A stretch of DNA of 64,000 nt, from assembly GCA_020851035.1 (NCBI GenBank), contig JADZDM010000017.1, positions 62,001-126,000 on the forward strand. Direction: 5' to 3'. Positions 58,028 to 64,000 of the stretch are shown piece by piece (within the stretch, counting starts at the first letter, position 1; every line of letters starts with the position of its first letter). Made by a program: the position numbers and the translations under genes. The notes below the pieces were generated by a model that did not search any database, was not told where the DNA came from, and saw nothing but the letters and a program-made list of their open reading frames with translations. The DNA is from Gemmatimonadaceae bacterium (GTDB taxonomy: Bacteria > Gemmatimonadota > Gemmatimonadetes > Gemmatimonadales > Gemmatimonadaceae).

Positions 58028-59376
58028 GTGAACCCCCTCCAGCGGCGGATCAGCCACGACCCGGTGAACGAGACGAGCGCGAGTGCCAGCAGCCAGCGCA
58101 GGTCGAGTCGGGCCGCGAACGGAGGCGCCGGATCCGCGCGTCGTGCGCGTCCGGCGGCGGGCAATCCCAGGTCGCGTGCCAGTGCAGCCACCGGTGCGGC
58201 GTCGAGTGTGTCGTGACCGGCGAAGGCGGGGCGGGCAGCTCGCGGCGCGGTCACCGGCACGAGACCGGAGAGCAGCGTACTCCACCAGCGCCGATGCGCG
58301 GCGGGGGACTCATCGCCACCGGCCATGCGCCAGAGCCACGAGTTGTCGTAGCCCACCTGCACCACGCGTCCTGCGCCGAGGCGGCGCGCCGCCACGGCAA
58401 CGCGGCCGTCCCGGAACTCGAGCGGCACGGCGCCCTGCGCCAGCGTCGTCACAGGCACGAGGTCCAATCCATGTCGCGGCTCCTCCGACGCCTCGGCACC
58501 CGCCTCGCCGTCGAGCATCACCCCCGGTGCCCCCGCGCGCAGGCCGGCCACCCCCGGCAACCGGGCCGCCTCGCCCACGATCACGACGCCACCACCCTCC
58601 CGCACGAACGCACCGAGTGCCGCCGTCACCGACGACGGCGCCCCGGGCAGCAGCAGCACGATCGCATGCCGCGCGCGTGACGGCCGCTGTGCACTCCCCT
58701 GCCCGACCGTGACCCGCGGCGACAGCGTCACCGCGACATCCACCGGCCAGCCAGCCTCCTCCAGTGCCGCCACGAGGAACTTCGACTCCCACGTCGCCGT
58801 GCCGGCCACCAGCACCCGCGCCACCTGCGGTGCCCCTGCCACCAGCGCGGTGACCGCGGGGTTCGCCCCGGCGAGATCGAGTCGCACTGCGCCCTGCACC
58901 GGTCCTGAACGCGTACGCAGCCCCGCCGTGTCCATCACCACCGAATCGAGCAGGCCGGCCCGATCGCCGATCGCACCACGCCACGCACCGTCCGACGCCA
59001 CGGCGATGCGCGTGCCGCCGCCCGCCCGCCACTCCGCCTCAACGTCCACCGCCACCGCCGGCAGCGCCTGTGCGCGGCCAAGCAGCACCGAGCGCCCGCT
59101 GCCACGCAACGCGCGCAGCGTGGCACGGGCACGCGCCGACGGCACCGCGTCGAGTGTCACGTCCACCGTGTCGGAGGCCGAGACCACCAGCGATGCGAGC
59201 GCAGCGTCGATCGCGCCGTCCCGCTGCACCATCACGTGGTTGGGCGGCACCGGCGCCGTCGTCAGCAGTCGCCAGAGCACCAGCAGCAGGCACGCGAAAC
59301 CGGTACCGTGGAGCACCGCGCCTGCGACGCGCGCGGTTCCCGCCGGCATCGCGATCCCGGCATCGGCATTCACCAT
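58024..59376 (-). CDS. Membrane protein of the Bat-type operon
   Basis: The protein has 450 residues from ATG at 59376; an in-frame ATG at 59400 would overlap the upstream gene by 17 bases. A hydrophobic segment near 25-40 (FACLLLVLWRLL) and another at the C-terminus (about 423-440, LRWLLALALVSFTGSWLI) anchor a large periplasmic or extracellular domain. Parts such as ARVLVAGTATWESKFLVAALEEAGW and AALGAFVREGGGVVIVGEAARL resemble the glutamine-amidotransferase-like domain of operon partners in other Bat clusters. No clear family name is safe. Its stop overlaps the HDAC start. Confidence 0.75.
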   Translation of the reverse strand: MVNADAGIAMPAGTARVAGAVLHGTGFACLLLVLWRLLTTAPVPPNHVMVQRDGAIDAALASLVVSASDTVDVTLDAVPSARARATLRALRGSGRSVLLGRAQALPAVAVDVEAEWRAGGGTRIAVASDGAWRGAIGDRAGLLDSVVMDTAGLRTRSGPVQGAVRLDLAGANPAVTALVAGAPQVARVLVAGTATWESKFLVAALEEAGWPVDVAVTLSPRVTVGQGSAQRPSRARHAIVLLLPGAPSSVTAALGAFVREGGGVVIVGEAARLPGVAGLRAGAPGVMLDGEAGAEASEEPRHGLDLVPVTTLAQGAVPLEFRDGRVAVAARRLGAGRVVQVGYDNSWLWRMAGGDESPAAHRRWWSTLLSGLVPVTAPRAARPAFAGHDTLDAAPVAALARDLGLPAAGRARRADPAPPFAARLDLRWLLALALVSFTGSWLIRRWRGFT

Positions 59377-59383
59377 GACCGGT

Positions 59384-59992
59384 TCAGCGCGTGAGGGCAT
59401 ACACCACCAGGTTCACCCCGAAGCGGGTGTTGTCCACGCTCAGGAACTTCTTGTTCTCCGGATGGAACGACCACTCCGAGCTGTAGTCCTTGCTGCTGTA
59501 GATCACCGCCAGGCGGCCATTCCGCTCGATGCCCTGCAGGTGGTCGTGGACGAGATTGTCGCCCCAGCCGTTGAGTTCATGCGACGTGGTGGGCGGGCCG
59601 TCGCGGAAGGTGAAGAACGCCCGGTACAAGGCGTGGGTGTTCGGGATCGGCTTCAGCGGACCGAGCACCTGCGTGAGCTCCTCGGTGCACGTCTTGTGGA
59701 AGACGCCGTCCACGTCGTGGTTGTGGTCGTCCACGAACAGCAGGCCGCCCCGCTCGCAGTACTTCCGCAGCATCGCACGCTCCGCCGCCGTGAAGCGCAC
59801 CGGGAGGTGCCCGGTGAGGAATGCCAGCGGGTAGCGCAGCAGCGCCTCCGACGACAGCGGCACGATGGCGCCCGACGGGGCGATGTCCACGCTGGTGTAG
59901 CGCGCGACGGCATCGATCACGTTGGCCGCCAGCAGCGGCGCCGAATCCCAGTCGCCGGACTCGTACTGTACGGTCGCGAAGGTGAACCTCAT
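59384..59992 (-). CDS. DUF4159 domain protein
   Basis: The protein has 202 residues and matches DUF4159 along its length: MRFTFATVQYESGDWDSAPL, PLAFLTGHLPVRFTAAERAMLRKYCERGGLLFVDDHNHD, FHKTCTEELTQVLG, NGRLAVIYSSKDYSSEWSFH. The domain has the fold of a glutamine-amidotransferase-like protein without the catalytic Cys in the expected position. It is found in Bat-type operons with DUF58 and BatA. Its start overlaps the stop of the DUF4175-like gene (ATGA). Function unknown. Confidence 0.9.
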   Translation of the reverse strand: MRFTFATVQYESGDWDSAPLLAANVIDAVARYTSVDIAPSGAIVPLSSEALLRYPLAFLTGHLPVRFTAAERAMLRKYCERGGLLFVDDHNHDVDGVFHKTCTEELTQVLGPLKPIPNTHALYRAFFTFRDGPPTTSHELNGWGDNLVHDHLQGIERNGRLAVIYSSKDYSSEWSFHPENKKFLSVDNTRFGVNLVVYALTR

Positions 59993-62115
59993 GGCGCCCC
60001 GCCGCTCCAGAGCGCGCCGGCCTCGCGCCGTTGCCAGGGCGCGATCGCGAGTCGGCGCGCGCGCAGCAGCGGCTCTGTCGCGTCGCGACCGGCGTCGAGC
60101 GCGTCGATGGCCGCACCCACGGCCGCGGCGAGCGGCGGCGCGCTGCCCAGGGCATCCAGCCGGATGAGGCGGAGCGAATCGGTGGCCGCGGCATCACGTG
60201 ACGCCACCAGTGCCAGCGCCTGCAGCACACGCTCCGCCAGTCGGCGCTCGGGGGCCGGGAGCGCCGCGATCGCGCGCCGTGCCTCGAAGTGGGCGCTGTC
60301 GGTGCCGATGAGGCGGATCTTCGCGATGTCCACCACCGCGGCCGGCGGCGTGCCCCGCAGGTACACGCGCTCCGCCGACCGCGCCCGCTGGATCGCGGCC
60401 ACCGCGCGGCGCATCGGCTCCAGCGCATCACGGGGCACGCCACCCTGCAGTGCGCGGGTGGCATCCCACATCGCGTTGTAGGCCTCGAGCAGCGGGCGGT
60501 TCACCGCCACCACCGGTGTCTCGTCACCGTGCGAGTCGAGCATGCCGCTGACACCGCCGGTCGCGCGATCCGCCGCCGCCAGCACCGACTCCGGCGTGGA
60601 CTGCGTCGCGAGCTCGGCGGCGTTGTGCTCGTGGCCATCGCCGGCGAAGTGCGCGTGCTCGCCGCTCGGGCTGTCGCCGAGCCGCGCGAACAGGATCTCC
60701 GACACCTGTTTGCGCAGCCGCGCCTGGTCGGTGCCGATCCGGTTCGACTCCGCCAGCATCGTCGCCCGGTCGATCCGCGGGATGCGCGCCACCAGGCGTT
60801 CGGTGAGCATGAGCAACTGCCGCTGGCTCAGGACACTCTTGTCCACCGGTGTCGGCGGCAGCTGCTCGATCGCCACCGAGTCGCGCTCCCCGGCGCGCGG
60901 GATCCGGATCGTGCGCGTCTCGCTCGAGCCAAGCGAGGGGCCCGCGATGGCGTTGCCGTCGTGTGCGGTGATCCGCACGTGCATCAGGTCACCGCCCCTG
61001 AGCCCCAGTGCCCCGAGGTCCAGCGTGGTGGCCAGCGTGACGTCGCGACCCAGCGGCGCGCGGCGCGCCGCCAGCACGCCGGAGCGGAAGGTGAACTGCT
61101 CCCCACCGCCGCTGGAGATGATGTACTCCACGCGGGCATCACGCAGCCCGATGTCGTCATGCACGGTGCCGGCGAGGCGGAGTGTCGCCGTGGTGTCGAG
61201 CACCAGCGTGTCGGCCTCGGGCAGGCGCAGCGTGGCCACGGGCGCGGAGTCTGCCACGGGTTGCACCAGCAGCCCCCGTTCGCCGATGCCGTCGCGCAGC
61301 CTGAGAGCCAGCGGCGCCGTGCCGACCCGCACCAGCCCGCGCCAGCCGTTGGGCCGCATCGCGACGTGCACGGCGCGCGGCGTGCCGCTGCCGCTGTCCG
61401 TCGACTCCTGTACCAGCAACGTGGCCCGGGCGCGATCACCCTCTCCGTCCACGCGGATCACACTCCCCGCGATCGCCGTGATGGTCTGCCCGAAGTCCAG
61501 CGTGCGCTCGCTGCGACCGGTGTAGCCCGGCGGCAGCAGCACGACCGTCGCCGGCACCCGTCCCGGCGTCTCCGTTGCGGATGCCGCACCCCGCGTGCCC
61601 TGCGCTGCGACGCCGGCAGAGACACGCCGCGCCTGCCACGGGTACGCCGCGACCATCAGCGCCGCGACTACCGCCGCGAGCCGCATCAGCAGCCGCGATC
61701 GTTCGCGTCGGATCGCCGCGCCCACCGGGACCTCCCAGCGCGTCGTCGCCATGAATGCCGCGAGCCGCGACTGCACGGGATCGGCATCGCTCACCGGCTG
61801 CTGCTCCGCCAGCGTGACGAGCGCATACCGCAGCGCCGGCGCCTGCGCTTCCGCCCAGAGTGCGGCATCCAGCGCGCCGATGCGCGAGGGAAGGCGTCGG
61901 TGCGCACGCCACCAGCCTACGGCCGCACCGGCGAGCAGCGCAACGGTCCAGAGCACCGCCAGTGACGGACCGCCGGTGGCGATGCGCGCCAGTGCACCAA
62001 GCGCAAGCACGACCGCGAGCGCGCCGAGCGCCCACGCCGCCACGGCGCCAAGGAGCAGCAGGTGCAGTGACCGCCGCAGCGCTTCGAGGCGCCCCGCGAG
62101 CTGGAGCGGCGTCAT
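59989..62115 (-). CDS. DUF4175-like membrane protein
   Basis: The protein has 708 residues. Two membrane helices at 15-40 and 48-66, and a third near 145-165 (LLMRLAAVVAALMVAAYPW), precede a long extracytoplasmic section with beta-rich domains (about 190-400) and helices (about 430-700, MLTERLVARIPRIDRATM, YLRGTPPAAVVDIAKIRL). DUF4175 proteins with this layout stand in the same operons as BatA and DUF58. Start and stop are coupled to neighbours (ATGA overlaps at both ends). Confidence 0.8.
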   Translation of the reverse strand: MTPLQLAGRLEALRRSLHLLLLGAVAAWALGALAVVLALGALARIATGGPSLAVLWTVALLAGAAVGWWRAHRRLPSRIGALDAALWAEAQAPALRYALVTLAEQQPVSDADPVQSRLAAFMATTRWEVPVGAAIRRERSRLLMRLAAVVAALMVAAYPWQARRVSAGVAAQGTRGAASATETPGRVPATVVLLPPGYTGRSERTLDFGQTITAIAGSVIRVDGEGDRARATLLVQESTDSGSGTPRAVHVAMRPNGWRGLVRVGTAPLALRLRDGIGERGLLVQPVADSAPVATLRLPEADTLVLDTTATLRLAGTVHDDIGLRDARVEYIISSGGGEQFTFRSGVLAARRAPLGRDVTLATTLDLGALGLRGGDLMHVRITAHDGNAIAGPSLGSSETRTIRIPRAGERDSVAIEQLPPTPVDKSVLSQRQLLMLTERLVARIPRIDRATMLAESNRIGTDQARLRKQVSEILFARLGDSPSGEHAHFAGDGHEHNAAELATQSTPESVLAAADRATGGVSGMLDSHGDETPVVAVNRPLLEAYNAMWDATRALQGGVPRDALEPMRRAVAAIQRARSAERVYLRGTPPAAVVDIAKIRLIGTDSAHFEARRAIAALPAPERRLAERVLQALALVASRDAAATDSLRLIRLDALGSAPPLAAAVGAAIDALDAGRDATEPLLRARRLAIAPWQRREAGALWSGGAP

Positions 62116-63329
62116 GCCGGCCTCCGCGCGCGCAGCAGCAGCTCGAGCGCCGCCAGCAGCAACGCGCCGCCGGCCAGCCAGGGTGCGAGCGTCGAGCGGC
62201 GCGTGTCACCGGCCGCGACGGCGGCGCGTGACGCGGGCGCCGGTGCCAGCCACGCCGGCACGCTGTCCACGCGGCGGTGATCCGGTTCGCAGGCGCCGAG
62301 CAGCGCCACAAGCCACGCCTGCGCGCTCAGGGACAGTGTCTGGTCACCCGCCGCCGGCAGCGTGGCGCGCACATGCAGGACACACCCCGTCCCGACACGG
62401 GCAAGCCAGACCGCGGGCTGTCCCCCTTCCCACCACCCGACGGGTGCAGCGCCGGCCGGCGTACCGGCGGTGTCGGGCGCCAGCGGTGCGACCCACGTCG
62501 TGCGCTGCACGGTGAGTCCGCGCAGTCCGGCGGTCGTGCTGGTCCATGCCACGGGCCAGTGCACCACCGTGCCGCCGCGGCGAGCCGCGGCCGAATCAGA
62601 CGCGGTGAGGGCAGCGCCGCGCACGACGAGGCTGCCGGCGGGCGCCAGACTGTCACCCAGCAACTGCGCGGTGGCGGCGATGGGATCATCACCCTCGGCG
62701 CGCACCGTGATCCCGCCCCGAGGGCGTCTGTCGTCCGCCGTCTGCGGCACCGGCAGCACCGTGATCGGCTCGGGCAGCAGCGCGCGCATCGACTCGGTCG
62801 CCGGATCGAACATGGCGGCGTCCATTCGCGACGCGAGTGTCACGTGCAGTGCCGACGTGCCGCGCGCCAGCGAATCGCGCAGGCGGCCGAGCAGCGCCAG
62901 CGCGGCGCTGAGTGAGGCACGGCGCGCCACCAGCGCGGTGCTGTCCGCGAGTGGCGACAGCGCGGCGCTGGTGTCGAAGGCGATCACCGCATCGGTCGGG
63001 GCGAGCACGGCTCGCGCGGCGCGCTGGTCCGCGGCCGGCAGCGTGCGGTCGAGCAGCAGCACCGTGCGCCGCTCCACCGTCGCGCCGCTGCGCACGGGCT
63101 GCGCCACCGCCAGCGCGAGCAGCGCGAGGATGCCGAGGCGCAGCAGCATCCACCAGCGATCGCGCGGGACGGGCTGGATCGTCGTGGCCTCGAGCATGCC
63201 GGCCGGCAGGAACCGCGCCGTTGCCAGTGCCAGCGCGCGTGGCCGCTGTCGGCTCAGCAGGTGCGCAGCCACCACGCCCAGCATGCCGAGTGCACCGGCC
63301 GCCAGCGCCCACGGCGCCAGCCAGGTCAT
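62112..63329 (-). CDS. BatA-type N-terminal membrane-domain protein
   Basis: The protein has 405 residues. The N-terminal 80 residues (WLAPWALAAGALGMLGVVAAHLL and RDRWWMLLRLGILALLALAVAQPV) are the double-transmembrane BatA/aerotolerance domain. A VWA-like or degraded domain follows (RRTVLLLDRTLPAADQRAA, without the full MIDAS DxSxS) and a C-terminal membrane helix (about 380-398). BatA proteins work with DUF58 proteins and MoxR ATPases in envelope stress functions. Its stop overlaps the DUF4175-like gene. Confidence 0.87.
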   Translation of the reverse strand: MTWLAPWALAAGALGMLGVVAAHLLSRQRPRALALATARFLPAGMLEATTIQPVPRDRWWMLLRLGILALLALAVAQPVRSGATVERRTVLLLDRTLPAADQRAARAVLAPTDAVIAFDTSAALSPLADSTALVARRASLSAALALLGRLRDSLARGTSALHVTLASRMDAAMFDPATESMRALLPEPITVLPVPQTADDRRPRGGITVRAEGDDPIAATAQLLGDSLAPAGSLVVRGAALTASDSAAARRGGTVVHWPVAWTSTTAGLRGLTVQRTTWVAPLAPDTAGTPAGAAPVGWWEGGQPAVWLARVGTGCVLHVRATLPAAGDQTLSLSAQAWLVALLGACEPDHRRVDSVPAWLAPAPASRAAVAAGDTRRSTLAPWLAGGALLLAALELLLRARRPA

Positions 63330-64000
63330 GCCACAACTCCACTGCCCGACGCCGCCCGGAGCATCGACCGCACGGCGTCGGCCGGCGGCTGGTCGTCCAC
63401 CACCTCGAGGTAGCGCCCGCCGGTGCCGAGCCAGCGGTTGCGCATCGTGCGGCGGAAGTCGCCGAACGCCGCGTCGTACGCCCGTGACGTGCCGCGCGAC
63501 AGCGGCCGTCGCAGCGCGGCATCCTCGGGATCCACCGCCACGGCACGATCGACGCCGATCGAGAGCTCGGCTCGCGCGACGACGTGCGCGGTGATGACCT
63601 CCACACCGCGGGCCACCAGCGACGCGCTGCGCGCCAGCAACGCATCGGCGTCGCCCAGCAGGTCCGAGACGACCACGATCCGTTCCACGCCGCGCAGCCC
63701 GTCGAGCATCGGCGCCAGCGGCGGCGACCCGGCGGGCGTCACCGCATCCACCACGCGGATCATCTCGCGCACCACGTCGCCGCGCGATCGTGGCGGGATG
63801 CGCCGCGTGCCACTCCCGTGTGCGATCACGAGGCCGATGGGGTCACCGGCACTGCGCGCCACTGCGGCGAGTCCGATGCAGAGCATCCGCGCCATCCGCC
63901 ACTTCGCCTCGCCACCGAGTGCCGCGCCCATCGACGCCGAGGCATCGAGGAGCAGCAACGTGGGTGAGGTGGCGACGTCGGGCGCGAGGCGCACGTAGGC
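63326..64000 (-). CDS. DUF58 domain protein, 5' part outside window
   Basis: The gene is cut by the window end; 224 C-terminal residues are visible. The start of the VWA-like domain has LLLLDASASMGAALGG, the MIDAS-like DxSxS, then GDPIGLVIAHG, PPLAPMLDGLRGVERIVVVSDLL and ARGVEVITAHVV, which fit DUF58 (BatB/MoxR-associated). The conserved DUF58 block before DASASM would lie beyond 64000. A MoxR ATPase gene is expected upstream. Its stop overlaps the BatA start by four bases. Confidence 0.9.
   Translation of the reverse strand, partial: AYVRLAPDVATSPTLLLLDASASMGAALGGEAKWRMARMLCIGLAAVARSAGDPIGLVIAHGSGTRRIPPRSRGDVVREMIRVVDAVTPAGSPPLAPMLDGLRGVERIVVVSDLLGDADALLARSASLVARGVEVITAHVVARAELSIGVDRAVAVDPEDAALRRPLSRGTSRAYDAAFGDFRRTMRNRWLGTGGRYLEVVDDQPPADAVRSMLRAASGSGVVA

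Noticed and set aside
1-64000. tRNA, rRNA, prophage or insertion sequence
   Set aside because: No TPsiC-like GGTTCGAATCC strings in a tRNA setting, no rRNA segments, and no integrase, transposase or phage structural genes were seen on reading both strands.

Overview
The window is very GC-rich, with strongly GC-biased third codon positions and genes packed on both strands. It has no tRNA, rRNA, CRISPR array, transposase or phage genes. The gene set fits the phylum Gemmatimonadota (FCB group): large secreted BNR/sortilin-type propellers, an S9 peptidase, a TonB receptor with an N-terminal carboxypeptidase-regulatory domain, many small lipoproteins, and a large ribonucleotide reductase of probable adenosylcobalamin-dependent type. 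This assignment is inferred from gene families and composition, not from a marker gene.

Layout. 1-4.2 kb: the 3' part of hrpB, then four minus-strand lipoprotein or membrane genes of unknown role. 4.5-9.1 kb: an MBL-fold protein with an altered metal motif, a secreted coiled-coil protein, a lipoprotein-rhodanese pair, a membrane HExxH protein, then cspA (long leader, strong terminator) and infA. 9.2-13.9 kb: minus strand, with an S9 peptidase, a coupled PnuC-methyltransferase-DUF2721 run and a pseudouridine synthase. 14-18.8 kb: a PLP decarboxylase-like enzyme, a CX7C Sel1 protein, an AraC-VOC pair and a single-cysteine MsrB. 19-30 kb: a giant BNR protein, a methyltransferase, a 23-bp tandem repeat array, a TonB C-terminal-like protein, ribonucleotide reductase behind a ~700-bp gap, then gamma-carbonic anhydrase coupled to a lipoprotein amidase. 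30-37 kb: PP2C phosphatase, then NagZ-like, AnmK and MurQ (peptidoglycan recycling) and gamma-glutamyltranspeptidase. 37-50 kb: a poly-Gly propeller protein and a TonB receptor with an LTxxQ tail, a lipoprotein, an ABC exporter, a repeat-rich acidic protein beside a Fur regulator, and a GntR-MFS pair. 50-57 kb: Ohr/OsmC, PriA, dipeptide epimerase, a zinc-ribbon Ser/Thr kinase, and CorA coupled to an orphan GvpL/F-like protein. 57-64 kb: a tightly coupled operon of DUF58, BatA, DUF4175-like, DUF4159, a membrane protein and a histone-deacetylase-family enzyme. It resembles the Bat/aerotolerance-type operons of other bacteria.

The most unusual non-coding signal is a pair of composite palindromes, at about 18.8-19.04 kb and 37.14-37.36 kb. 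Each sits between convergent genes. Each has ~50-bp inverted arms made of 9-mer sub-repeats around a shared inner hairpin (GGGAACTGC/GCAGTTCCC). Other points worth attention are the GDSAP-repeat protein (46.07-47.02 kb), the orphan GvpL/F-like protein, the LTxxQ tail on the TonB receptor, and the TTCAAG-bounded 23-bp tandem array.
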